DNA from: Cryoendolithus antarcticus
Lineage: Eukaryota; Ascomycota; Dothideomycetes; Cladosporiales; Cladosporiaceae
Assembly (NCBI GenBank): GCA_002077065.1
Contig: NAJO01000048.1
Location: 186,001 to 250,000 of the forward strand
Direction of reading: 5' to 3'
DNA length: 64,000 bases
Shown: in pieces, positions 30,855 to 40,717 of the stretch
Layout of the letters: each line of letters opens with the position of its first letter
How positions within the stretch are numbered: position 1 is the first letter of the stretch
Translations under genes and position numbers: made by a program
Notes under the pieces: model-generated
What the model was told of the DNA's origin: nothing
Database searches by the model: none
Seen by the model: the letters and a program-made list of their open reading frames with translations, nothing else

Positions 30855-31688
30855 ATGCCAGACTCCAAACAGGAGAAGGGATCGATTTCGGCGGATCGGA
30901 GAACTGAATTGTGGCCAACGCGATTCTTGCATTCGCCATCGGTCAACGCCCCTGCTTCCCTTCCAGTCCCTGCCAAAATTGCCTTGATCATCCTCAACTC
31001 CCCGTTGACGGACTATGAGACATTCAAACGACTCTACAGTCGTGCCAGCACGGTGCTATGCGCAGACGGTGGGGCGAACAGACTATACGATCTCCTCACG
31101 TCAACCTTCACGGATCACGCCTGGGACATCGCCTTGCGGAAGCATTTACCCTCCCTGATTCATGGAGACTTGGACTCTTTGACAGCCAATGTCAGGTCTT
31201 GCTACGAGAGACTTGGCGTGCCTGTATCGAAAGATCCGGACCAGTACAGTACCGACTTTGGCAAAGGCATCAATCAGATCTCATTCCTTCAACCTGACGT
31301 CCGGGACATCCTCGTGCTCGGCAGCCTGGGTGGTCGCGTCGATCAAGGCATCGGACTTCTGCACGAACTGTACCGCGAGCAAGTCACGCGCCATCCTGAC
31401 GTACGTTTCTGGTTGTTCTCCGAGTCAAGTGTAACGTTTATGCTTCAGCCCGGGACTACTTTGATCCACCTCCCTCAGGACATTGGGCTCGTGGGCAGAA
31501 ACGTAGGCGTCCTACCCGTGTACGGCAAGGCTGTGGTTGAGACGAAAGGGCTAGAGTGGGATGTGCAGGACTGGGAGACTGAGATGGGTGGCATGATGAG
31601 CACGAGCAACCATGTTCTGGGCGACCAGGTGGAAATCACGTGTAATCGCGAGGTACTTTTCACTGTTGAGCGGGGCGATGCGAAATGA
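30855..31688 (+). CDS. THI80: Thiamine pyrophosphokinase
   Basis: A single exon of about 277 residues. The enzyme transfers pyrophosphate from ATP to thiamine to make the cofactor thiamine diphosphate. Visible family motifs: IILNSPLTDYETF, the ADGGANRLYDLL loop, HGDLDSL (catalytic Asp pair), DQYSTDFGKG, LGSLGGRVDQGI and, near the C-terminus, TSNHVLGDQVEI, where Ser-Asn precedes the thiamine-binding site. Length matches fungal enzymes. The ATG at 30855 follows an in-frame TTG and is the first Met. The residues before IALIILN form a short variable N-terminal extension. Confidence 0.93.
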   Translation: MPDSKQEKGSISADRRTELWPTRFLHSPSVNAPASLPVPAKIALIILNSPLTDYETFKRLYSRASTVLCADGGANRLYDLLTSTFTDHAWDIALRKHLPSLIHGDLDSLTANVRSCYERLGVPVSKDPDQYSTDFGKGINQISFLQPDVRDILVLGSLGGRVDQGIGLLHELYREQVTRHPDVRFWLFSESSVTFMLQPGTTLIHLPQDIGLVGRNVGVLPVYGKAVVETKGLEWDVQDWETEMGGMMSTSNHVLGDQVEITCNREVLFTVERGDAK

Positions 31689-32683
31689 GCGGCTGTTTGC
31701 ACAGAACGTGCGATGAGGCAACGAAAGCTCGAATACGAGGCGTCGAGCACTCGACAGTATCTTGGGCGACCGCCTGCATGACTCTGACTCCTTCCGAACA
31801 CACCCAGCGGCGACGCTGACGAGAGGTGACCTGCATGACATGAGTGCATGTCGATGGTGGACTGCTGCTTCTTTGGCAGAGCAACCCGGCGAACGACGAG
31901 CGTTATTACCTCTCGTCTCATACAAGGAGTTGAGGAGCCTCATGGGCTCCTCCATGCTTCCGTGGCACGAGTGTCTCAGTGATGAGTATCACATGTTACA
32001 TCCGCTCCTGAGGCAAAGCCCCGACATCGTGTTGCGATATGCTGTGCGACAATGCTTGTTCGAGGACTGGAGAGCCAAAGGTAGGCTCGTACATAGACTT
32101 TAAACCATTTGCCAATGTGGGCCGATTCATTGGTGTGTTGCACATTGTTGCTGAGTTGGTGAGTAGTAGAGAAGACGTGAGGTCTCAATGGCACATGCGT
32201 CTCGCGTAGACCTGCCGCACTCGCCCCACTGTAAAGCCGCCCCACCAGACATCATCGTCTGCCCAATTTCTGACCTCAGTCGATGAACAATAGGCAAAAC
32301 TGCTTGTAGTACACTGTACACCTTGCTAATCGCAATCGCTGTGCTACTGGACCAGGAATACACCATAGGGGTAGACGACTTTCGGAGAGTATTCTCTATA
32401 CGAGCTGGACGACCTCGAATTGCGGAGCTGCACTTCTCCTCCTGTGCTGCTGAGCGAGGACGCTATGTTGGTGTCAATACGAAGAAGTCGCACAATAGGA
32501 GGAACTTGACTCGGGTACCAGCAAGACCCTGGGCAACAAAAGGCTGTGAACAATTACTACGACCCAATCCAGTGTCACCTGTTATTGCGAAGCAAAGTGG
32601 ATACAAGTCTACAGTGCCGTTTTGCCCTGACCTTGTGCGAAATCCAACCTCAGACTGGAGCATAACCTCGAGCATCCTTCGCC
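31689..32683. other. Intergenic, about 1 kb
   Basis: Between THI80 and KAP104, both plus strand. ORFs up to about 143 codons occur on both strands but have no domain or coding-like pattern; the plus-strand one at 32323-32754 overlaps the KAP104 start. No repeat or RNA gene is seen. Confidence 0.4.
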
Positions 32684-35506
32684 ATGTGGCAACCAGAGGA
32701 ACGACCCATAGCTTCGCTCACGCAATTGCTTCGCGACTCGCTGAGTGGACATGACGCAAAGGCACAGCGCAATGCCGAGAAAATGCTCCAACATGTCAAG
32801 GGAGCATCGCCGGACTTCAATAACTACCTCGCATGGATCGCCACCACGAGCACCAATCCTACAAGCCTCAGCGCAGAAAACTACTTCGCCGCACGAAGTG
32901 CAGCAGCGATCATGCTGAAGAACAACGTCCGCACAGGCTGGGAGAAGATTGCAGAGCCGAGCAAAGTCTATGTCAAAGCCACGATCGTGCTTGGCTTGCA
33001 AGACGCCACACTGCAGATCCGAAACTTCGCCGGCAATGTCATCACTGAGGTTGTCCGAGTCGGTGGCATCTTGGGCTGGCCTCAAATCCTTCCCGAGCTT
33101 GTCACGATGGCCTCGAGCCAGAGCTCACCAGCGATCATCGACGGAGCTATGGGAGCGCTGTTCAAGATCTGCGAAGACAACAAGCGCGCACTCGATAAAC
33201 AGTACCAATCCCAGCGACCACTTGACTTTCTCTTACCCGAGCTCCTTCGATTCACCAGCAATCCTACTGCTAAAGTCCGGTCACGAGCTTTGGCCTCTAT
33301 CAATGTCTTCCTCAATGAACCCATAGCATCCACATGTCGCGCGCAGATCGATAATATCCTTCCCCGATTCGTGTCACTGGCCTCAGATCCCGACGATGAA
33401 GTCCGGCGATATGTCTGTCGAGCCTTCGCACTACTTGCAGACGGCCTTCCGAATGTTCTGTTACCTCATATGCAAGGGATTGTAGCATATACGTTGACGC
33501 AGCAGCGAGATCTGCAGAACCCGGAACTTGCATTGGATGCCGCGGAGTTCTTCTTCGAAGCAAGCAGTACTCCAGTATTGCGTGACGCTCTACGGCCATA
33601 CATCACGGAGATTGTACCCGTTCTACTGGACTCGATGGTATACGACGAGGATGACCAGGCACGATTGGAAGGCGACGCAGATGACGCAGACGAAGAGGAC
33701 GAGGCGAAAGACATCAAGCCTGTGTTCGCAGATGCCAAACAGAAGGGTTCACTCGCTGTGTCGAATGATGGCGCAGGAAAGCCAAACGGCCAAGCACATG
33801 ACAGTATCAATGGATACGCCTACGAAGATGACCTCAGCGACGGCGAGATTGAAGATGACGATGTGTACGGTGCGGATCCCGAGGACGAGTGGAATCTGCG
33901 GAAGTGCTCTGCAGCATCTCTCGACAGTCTTGCCACGCACAACGGCGCGCCTGTGTTCGAGATTACACTGCCTTGGCTTCAAGAGAACTTGCAACATCGA
34001 GACTGGCAGAACCGAGAAGCCGCAGTCCTGGCATTGGGCGCAATCGGGCCAGGCTGCATAGATACAGTCCAACAGCATCTTCCTCAGCTTGTCCCATATC
34101 TCCTCACGCTACTCGACGACCATCAACCTGTCGTCCGTCAGATCACCTGCTGGGCACTCGGTCGGTTCGCAGGGTGGGCAGCGCACCTCACCGGTGATGG
34201 TAAAATCCAGATGTTCCAGCCTATCATGGATGGAATCCTACAACGCATGCTTGACAAGAACAAGAAAGTGCAGGAATCCGCCGCTTCGGCATTCGCAACA
34301 CTCGAAGAAGCTGCCAACATTGAGCTCATGCCCTACTGCGCTGTCATTGTCCAGCAATTCGTGCGCTGCTTCGACCAGTACAAGGACAAGAACATGTTTA
34401 TCCTTTACGATTGCGTGCAGACACTTGCTGAGCATGCTGGTCCTGCACTCGCCCAGCCTGAACTCGTCAAGCTCCTTATGCCAGCGCTGATCACGCGCTG
34501 GTCAAAAGTTCAAGACCTGTCAAGAGAGATGTTTCCCCTCCTCGAATGTCTCTCCTATGTCGCCACAGCGCTGCAAGACAACATTGCGCCCTTCGCAAAG
34601 CCTTTCTTCGAGCGCTGTATCCGTATCATCCACCAGAATTTGCAAGAAGGCTTCACAGCGAATGAAGAAGAGTACCTAGATCCGCCTGATAAGGACTTCC
34701 TCGTGACGAGTCTGGATTTGCTGAGCGCGATCATACAGTCCCTCTCTGAGCAGCAAGCTGTGGCGCTGACATCAGCCAGCGAGCCGAACATGCTCGAACT
34801 CCTGACCTACTGCATGCGCGACCCTAACAATGACGTGCGTCAATCTGCCTACGCACTCCTAGGCGACAGCGCAATCTACATCTTCCCGCTCCTCGCTCCG
34901 CATCTCCCACCAATCCTAGAGCTAGTGATAGCCCAGCTCGACCTCTCGCAAGGCATCTCCGCAGACCCAGAGACAGGCTACAGGGTGATTAACAACGCCT
35001 GCTGGTCGTGTGGGGAGATCTCCATGCGCGCTTCCCCTCAGATGCTCGAGCCTTTCATCCCTCGCTTGTTGCAGAAGCTCGGCGCGATACTCACGGCCAT
35101 GAATGTTCCTCAATCTCTCAACGAGAACTCCGCAATCGCTATCGGACGACTAGGCGTTTCCTCACACGCTTCTCTCGCGCCGCATCTAGCGTCCATCGCT
35201 CCTCCATTCCTCTCCGTGATGCGCAATGTCCAGTGGACTGACGAAAAGGGTCACGCATACAAAGGCTTCGTGCAGATCGTGCTTGATGCGCCCGAGAAAT
35301 TGGAGGCTTGTCTACTAGACTTCTTCAGCGCCATGGCCGGCGCACCGGGCGTGGTTCTGACTGGTATGGGCTCCGAGGGGCCCGCTGAGGGGTTCGAGAG
35401 GGCGCTTGCAACTTACAAGGGCATGGTTGGGCAGGGATGGGATGCGTTCTTGGGCAATCTACCTGCAGAGCAGCAGCAAGCTCTGAGAGGGCTGTACAGG
35501 TTCTGA
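32684..35506 (+). CDS. KAP104: Transportin / karyopherin beta-2 (Kap104)
   Basis: A single uninterrupted exon of 940 residues, the usual size of beta-karyopherins. It imports PY-NLS cargo such as RNA-binding proteins into the nucleus, released by Ran-GTP. The chain is a series of HEAT repeats, such as AEKMLQHVKGASPDF near the N-terminus and VRRYVCRAFALLADGLP, DWQNREAAVLALGAIGPGC and PVVRQITCWALGRFAGW later. Between about residues 325 and 400 lies a long acidic loop (ADDADEEDEAKD, then DGEIEDDDVYGADPEDEWNL), the transportin H8-loop position that displaces cargo. WNLRKCSAASLDSLA after this loop is characteristic of transportin rather than importin beta-1. No intron was needed. Confidence 0.93.
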   Translation: MWQPEERPIASLTQLLRDSLSGHDAKAQRNAEKMLQHVKGASPDFNNYLAWIATTSTNPTSLSAENYFAARSAAAIMLKNNVRTGWEKIAEPSKVYVKATIVLGLQDATLQIRNFAGNVITEVVRVGGILGWPQILPELVTMASSQSSPAIIDGAMGALFKICEDNKRALDKQYQSQRPLDFLLPELLRFTSNPTAKVRSRALASINVFLNEPIASTCRAQIDNILPRFVSLASDPDDEVRRYVCRAFALLADGLPNVLLPHMQGIVAYTLTQQRDLQNPELALDAAEFFFEASSTPVLRDALRPYITEIVPVLLDSMVYDEDDQARLEGDADDADEEDEAKDIKPVFADAKQKGSLAVSNDGAGKPNGQAHDSINGYAYEDDLSDGEIEDDDVYGADPEDEWNLRKCSAASLDSLATHNGAPVFEITLPWLQENLQHRDWQNREAAVLALGAIGPGCIDTVQQHLPQLVPYLLTLLDDHQPVVRQITCWALGRFAGWAAHLTGDGKIQMFQPIMDGILQRMLDKNKKVQESAASAFATLEEAANIELMPYCAVIVQQFVRCFDQYKDKNMFILYDCVQTLAEHAGPALAQPELVKLLMPALITRWSKVQDLSREMFPLLECLSYVATALQDNIAPFAKPFFERCIRIIHQNLQEGFTANEEEYLDPPDKDFLVTSLDLLSAIIQSLSEQQAVALTSASEPNMLELLTYCMRDPNNDVRQSAYALLGDSAIYIFPLLAPHLPPILELVIAQLDLSQGISADPETGYRVINNACWSCGEISMRASPQMLEPFIPRLLQKLGAILTAMNVPQSLNENSAIAIGRLGVSSHASLAPHLASIAPPFLSVMRNVQWTDEKGHAYKGFVQIVLDAPEKLEACLLDFFSAMAGAPGVVLTGMGSEGPAEGFERALATYKGMVGQGWDAFLGNLPAEQQQALRGLYRF

Positions 35507-35952
35507 GCAGCCAAGGCTGCTTCTTTCACCTCCTTGGGGAAGCCAGCAGCAGTGCGGCGCACTCTACTCACACACATTCGTCCAGCGTTCCAGCGACTCT
35601 CGGCGACTCTCCACCTTTGCGTGGACTTAGATAGTACACACCATGTAGCTTTAGATAGATTTGCGATTTGACGTTAGCGTAGCATACTATCCGCCTTACG
35701 CAGCAGCTGGAAAGGACGAAAGGATCATGCACCTGGGAGGGGATACTGGAAAGAGGAGGATACCATGAGGGACGGGAGAGGGTGTATATACGGTAGCTAT
35801 GAGATGCAGTAGTGGCTGAGCAAGTGCATCAATACCAGAGTCTATGCGTGTGAGATGAAGCTACCCGTGTCCCAAGTCACCATGTTGCTAGCAATCCTAC
35901 GCCCGTCGACACATTTACCGCCCACGCCAAACCCCTGTGCCAAACCTCGAGC

Positions 35953-36604
35953 ATGGCCGATGAGCGCAGATGGTCAGAACTTACTCCTCGTGTCCTCAAG
36001 TAACCTTACACGAGCAGTCGGAAGGTCAATACCTCAAGTATCAGAGTCCCTTAGGAAGCTACAAAGGCAGCGCGCACAAGGTTCTGCACGACAAGGGACT
36101 TGAAGTTCTGGCGGAAAAGGTTTGGATGGATTGGCATGGTCTTGATGCCGGGTGTGTGTACCAGCAAGGAGCATATCGAAGGTCTCAAGGAGCGGATGAT
36201 CGGGTTCGCTCGGCAGTATTTCGTCTCTGTCGAGGATGTCTTTAACGATAAGGTTACTGAGCATCGAGTGCAACGGAAAAATTTACGCGGACATGTCGAC
36301 TTCACACCTTCGCCGCGAGGTTCAAGGTACGAAGAAAGTCGTCGCAATATCGAGCACCCTCTGCAAGGGCCCAGATTTTGCCGTGAGGGAATTCGAGTAC
36401 GGCTGCGGGATACTGTCGTGCGAATTGTCTCTGCACTTCCGACACGGCACGGCTGCCGTTCTGGGCGTGGGCATTGGGGTGACGGAAGCAATATGCCACA
36501 ATCTCGTGCGGCCGAGGGGCAGGAATGGGTATACCCGCCGGGTTGGTATAGCGAGAAGTTTTTTCATCTGCCAAATTTGTTCGAGCGGAGGCTTCTGAGA
36601 GGAC
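35953..36604 (+). pseudogene. Possible decayed or multi-exon hypothetical gene
   Basis: Coding-like segments occur in successive plus-strand frames: MADERRWSELTPRVLK, then YQSPLGSYKGSAHKVLHDKG, then EHIEGLKERMIGFARQYF, then VVAISSTLCKGPDFAV. They can be joined only partly by plausible splice sites and I could not build one continuous model. No domain is recognised. It may be a short multi-exon gene or a relic. Confidence 0.22.
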
Positions 36605-37494
36605 GATGTGATGACTAGTCTAGCAATTGAGTATGGGACAATCCGATACGTTTCTGTGTAGTTGCCATGCATCGATTAGCTTCGCGAGCAAGCTTTGATC
36701 TCGCCTCTCCTGTTGGAGATGATCAGCGAAGAAGTGGCCGGAGGCGTTCCAATTGTTGACATGAGTGCCAGTCGATTGCATGAGACCTGGTCGCGGTGGG
36801 CTGGCACATTGATGTCGCACTAAGAAGAGATCGGTCTGCGAGGACTTGTGATTTGCAAGGCATTGAGAGTGCGGTCTCTCTGTGACAGACCGAGGTCGGA
36901 TGTCACTACTGCAGCTCGCGCTATGGACGCACAAGCAATTGCCGTCAGATACTGAGAGGGAGCCTCGTCTAGGGGGCTTTCTCAACATAGATTGAACGCT
37001 GTCTCTGCACAATTGCGCATGATGCGGTCTTACTGTTGCAGCCATCACGATAGACGCATAGGAGATCAGACATTGAAGCGGACAGGAGAGGTTGAGAAGC
37101 TTGTGTTCCCATGGACAAACTATCCAGATGTCTCTCAGCAGTAACGTAGGTTGGGATTCCGTCGTTGCAGCTAGTGATATAGACGCGTGCGAGGGGCGTG
37201 AATTGGAGAGAGAGTGACTTGACTATCTCGGAAGTGACTGGTATGGTATCTCCGAGGTACGATACACAGTCACCCACTATTGCAGCGTACATTATAGCTG
37301 TTCAGGAAGTCCGAATATTTGGAGAGAGAGAGTGGCGTTGATGCCTCATACGCGATTAGATAAGCGTGCCTGCCTGAAGCTTAATGGTGAACCCGCGCCC
37401 GCGCCTGCATGTGATATGACGGATCTCGCGACCCGACCTTGACTTGGATCCACCAACTGAGGTACATTAACTCAACCTCTCCACCAACCAACCC

Positions 37495-37509
37495 CTCTCT
37501 CTCTCTCTC
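37495..37509. repeat. (CT)n run in cullin 5' leader
   Basis: An uninterrupted alternating CT run of about 15 bp lies roughly 90 bp before the cullin start codon. Pyrimidine-rich tracts near transcription starts are common in filamentous fungi. Length may vary between strains. Confidence 0.6.
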
Positions 37510-37595
37510 CGAGGTCATACTACCAGAATCACTATACCGGTGTACACGATCTTACCTCGACCGCCGATCAATATCCACGGAGAAACACCCTCAAG

Positions 37596-39998
37596 ATGGC
37601 CACTCCAGGCCTACGACCAGCTCCGCCGCTACCTACTTCCAAGGATGACATTAACGGTACCTGGAAGTACCTCGAATGGGGAGTTGACTCGATAATGATC
37701 AACCTGAGCGCTGGCTTGACCCTACCCACCTACATGGCCCTCTACACCTCAATCCACAACTTCTGCACTGCCCAAAAGGCTGTAGGACAGACAAATCTCA
37801 ATTCCACACACCGTGGGGCTCACCTCCTCGGCGAAGAGCTCTACAGACGACTAAATGAGTATCTCAAGGGGCACCTCAATGGCGTTCATGGTGAGATGGT
37901 GAAACACGTAGATGAAGCCCTTCTCACCTTCTACATCAAGGAGTGGAAGCGCTACACCACTGCTGGCACGTTCAATAACCATTTATTCAAGTATCTGAAC
38001 CGCCACTGGGTGAAGCGCGAGATGGATGAGGGAAAGAAGGATGTTTTCGATATCTACACCCTCCACCTCGTGCGTTGGAAGGAGGATATGTTCGGGAGCA
38101 CTCAAAATGCGGTCATGGATGCTGTTCTGCGGCTTGTGGAGAAGCAGCGCAATGGAGAGACTATTGAACAGAGCAAGATCAAGTCAGTCGTGGATTCCTT
38201 CGTCTCTCTGGGAATAGACGACGCAGACAGCACAAAGACCACTCTCGACGTCTACCGGAAGCACTTCGAAGAGCCCTTCCTTGCAGCCACCAAAAACTAC
38301 TACGAGAAGGAGTCTGCTGAGTTCCTGGCTGTCAATTCGGTCGTCGATTACATGAAGAAGGCTAGTCGCCGCCTCGACGAGGAGAAGGAGCGCGTGCCTC
38401 TCTACCTCCTCAGCGAGATCATGCAGCCTCTCATGAAGACTTGCGAGCAAGCACTCATTGCGAAGCATGCGGGGGTACTGCGCGACGAGTTCCAGATCCT
38501 GCTTGACAACGACCGCGAGGAGGACATGGCGCGCATGTACACCCTCCTCAACCGCATACCTGAAGGTCTTGATCCTCTGCGCACCAAGTTCGAAGCACAC
38601 GTCCGCCGCAGTGGACTGCTCGCTGTCGAGAAGGTGGCACAAGCTGGCGAGGCGGTCGATCCCAAGCAATACGTCGACGCCCTGCTCGAGGTGAACGTCC
38701 GCTACACCGCACTCGTCAACACGGCCTTCTCCGAAGACGCCGAATTCGTCCGTGCGCTGGACAATGCCTGCCGCGAATACGTCAACCGCAACCAAGTCTG
38801 CCAGAAGAACTCCTCAAAATCCCCCGAACTTCTCTCAAAGCACGCCGACAACGTGCTCAAGCGGTCGCAAAAGTCGAGCGAAGAAGACGACATGGAGAAG
38901 CTACTCAATCAGGTCATGACGATCTTCAAGTACATCGAGGACAAGGACGTCTTCCAGAAGTTCTACAGCAAGATGCTCGCCAAGCGCCTCGTTCACGGCA
39001 CCTCGGCTTCAGGAGACGCGGAGACGAGCATGATCAGCAAGCTCAAGGACGCTTCCGGATTTGAGTACACGAACAAGCTGCAGCGCATGTTCCAGGACAT
39101 GCAGACCTCCAAGGACTTGAACAAGGGCTACGAAGAGCACCAGAAGAACTCCCTCTCCGGCGGCGACAGCGGCATGGACACCTCGTATCAAATCCTGGGC
39201 GCCGGCTTCTGGCCCTTGCAGCCTCCAACCACGAACTTCGCGCCGCCGATCTCGCTTGTCAAGGCGTACGAGCGCTTCACGCACTTCTACAACGACAAGC
39301 ACGGCGGGCGCAAACTCACCTGGCTGTGGAACCTGTGCAAAGGTGAGATCCGCGCGAATTACGTGAAGATGGGCAAAGTCGCCTACACATTCCAAGTCTC
39401 TACGTACCAGATGGCCATACTCCTCTTGTTCAACGACAGCGATACAGTCACCTACGACGAGATTGCCGCTACTACCATCTTGGCGAAGGAGACGCTGGAC
39501 CCTTCCATTGGTATCATGCTGAAGGCGCGTGTGCTCACTGCTGTGCCTGAGGGTAAGACCGAGCCAGGCACGACGTACAGTCTGAACTACAACTTCAAGC
39601 ACAAGAAGACCAAGGTCAACTTGAACATCGCTATCAAGGCTGAGCAGAAGCAGGAGGCTGAGGAGACGCATAAGACTATTGAGGAGGACCGCAAGATGTT
39701 GATGCAGGTACGTTACTTCATCCCCCTTCACCCCTCCCCCTCCCCGGATGTTTCTCCTGTCCCTCGCTCCCTCTCCTGTACTCTTACACTAACTCTCCCG
39801 TGCGCACAGTCGGCAATCGTCCGCATCATGAAATCGCGCAAAACGATGAAGCATACGCAGCTCGTCTCGGAAACGATTTCGCAGATCAAGTCCCGCTTCT
39901 CGCCTAAAGTGGCGGATATCAAGAAGTGTATCGACATCCTCCTTGAAAAGGAGTACCTCGAGCGTCTGGAAGGTGACGAATTGGGCTATTTGGCCTAG
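37596..39998 (+). CDS. culA: Cullin-1 type SCF ubiquitin ligase scaffold
   Basis: Exons 37596-39707 and 39810-39998 give about 766 residues. Cullin-1 links Skp1/F-box adaptors to the RING protein Rbx1. The N-terminal cullin repeats run through about residue 380 (for example FNNHLFKYLNRHWVKRE). The cullin homology domain follows: FQKFYSKMLAKRLVHG, SMISKLKDASGFEYTNKLQRM, LTWLWNLCKGEI and TYQMAILLLFN. The last exon holds the winged helix with the neddylation site in IVRIMKSRKTMKH and the C-terminal end LGYLA. The 102 bp intron is a multiple of three and has no stop, so retention would add 34 residues just before the neddylation domain; splicing restores DRKMLMQ-SAIVRIMK. Cul1 is preferred over Cul3/4 from this overall pattern. 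Confidence 0.92.
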   Translation: MATPGLRPAPPLPTSKDDINGTWKYLEWGVDSIMINLSAGLTLPTYMALYTSIHNFCTAQKAVGQTNLNSTHRGAHLLGEELYRRLNEYLKGHLNGVHGEMVKHVDEALLTFYIKEWKRYTTAGTFNNHLFKYLNRHWVKREMDEGKKDVFDIYTLHLVRWKEDMFGSTQNAVMDAVLRLVEKQRNGETIEQSKIKSVVDSFVSLGIDDADSTKTTLDVYRKHFEEPFLAATKNYYEKESAEFLAVNSVVDYMKKASRRLDEEKERVPLYLLSEIMQPLMKTCEQALIAKHAGVLRDEFQILLDNDREEDMARMYTLLNRIPEGLDPLRTKFEAHVRRSGLLAVEKVAQAGEAVDPKQYVDALLEVNVRYTALVNTAFSEDAEFVRALDNACREYVNRNQVCQKNSSKSPELLSKHADNVLKRSQKSSEEDDMEKLLNQVMTIFKYIEDKDVFQKFYSKMLAKRLVHGTSASGDAETSMISKLKDASGFEYTNKLQRMFQDMQTSKDLNKGYEEHQKNSLSGGDSGMDTSYQILGAGFWPLQPPTTNFAPPISLVKAYERFTHFYNDKHGGRKLTWLWNLCKGEIRANYVKMGKVAYTFQVSTYQMAILLLFNDSDTVTYDEIAATTILAKETLDPSIGIMLKARVLTAVPEGKTEPGTTYSLNYNFKHKKTKVNLNIAIKAEQKQEAEETHKTIEEDRKMLMQVRYFIPLHPSPSPDVSPVPRSLSCTLTLTLPCAQSAIVRIMKSRKTMKHTQLVSETISQIKSRFSPKVADIKKCIDILLEKEYLERLEGDELGYLA

Positions 39999-40717
39999 GT
40001 TTGAGGGGATGGTTGTACAGGGACTGGCGTTTTGGTGGCTCGGGTGGGACGACTTCGTTACGAGAACTGCATGATTTGGACGGCTCGGACTGGGAGAGCG
40101 GGCATAGCGATGGCGTCTTGCTTTCTCCGTGGCTGGTGAGGTTTTGGGGAAAGTGGGCGGGGGTAAGGTGTAGCTGCGGTGCCGTGACGGGGGCATATGG
40201 TGAGAGGGGGTGGGTTGGTGGACTTCATTGTAGAAGTTCAGAATACCGGTACAAACCTTCACTGTGCAGGTTTCCGTTTGGCGACGTACGTTGATGGTGG
40301 GGACTTGTGCACTCCTTCGGCGAGAGCGGGAGGGCCTGCTGCCAAGCATACTCACCGCAATCCTACGCGACGTGCCAGCAAGCTCGCTTCTCGCCACCTT
40401 ACAAAAGCGCGCAGGAGCCAACGCTCCTGCCTCGTTCGAAAGAGAGCACATCCTACAAACCAGACTGACAATATGAAAAGAGGCAAGAGTCGAAGTGATT
40501 CATATACATCGCGTTATCCCCATGACCCCTCACCATCCCACATCGGCCCAATCAACCCATACGCCTTCGCTTTTCCCCATCCCACTTACACACCTGCGCT
40601 CGCAAACGCCCAAGAGAAGTCGTGCTCAAAAGAGAGAGAGAGAGGGATACGTGTCCACTGCCCCATCGCTTTCAGCCAGGAGAGCAATGCACAGCTGCAC
40701 GGCTGAATAGTCGGGTC
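39999..40717. other. Intergenic, convergent 3' ends
   Basis: About 720 bp between the cullin gene and the SSH4-like gene. An AG run lies at 40631-40644. Overlapping ORFs on the plus strand have no supported function. Confidence 0.4.
40631..40644. repeat. (AG)n run
   Basis: A short alternating AG microsatellite of about 14 bp in the 3' region between convergent genes. Confidence 0.6.

Larger units (their letters stand above)
35507..37595. other. Long intergenic, about 2.1 kb, with one weak gene candidate
   Basis: Between KAP104 and the cullin gene, both plus strand. Besides the low-confidence candidate at 35953-36604 I see only short ORFs. A CT run at about 37495-37509 lies in the cullin 5' leader. 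Confidence 0.4.

Noticed and set aside
40197..40706. 169-codon ORF downstream of the cullin gene
   Set aside because: It overlaps a low-complexity AG run and has no domain; convergent 3' regions often show such ORFs.
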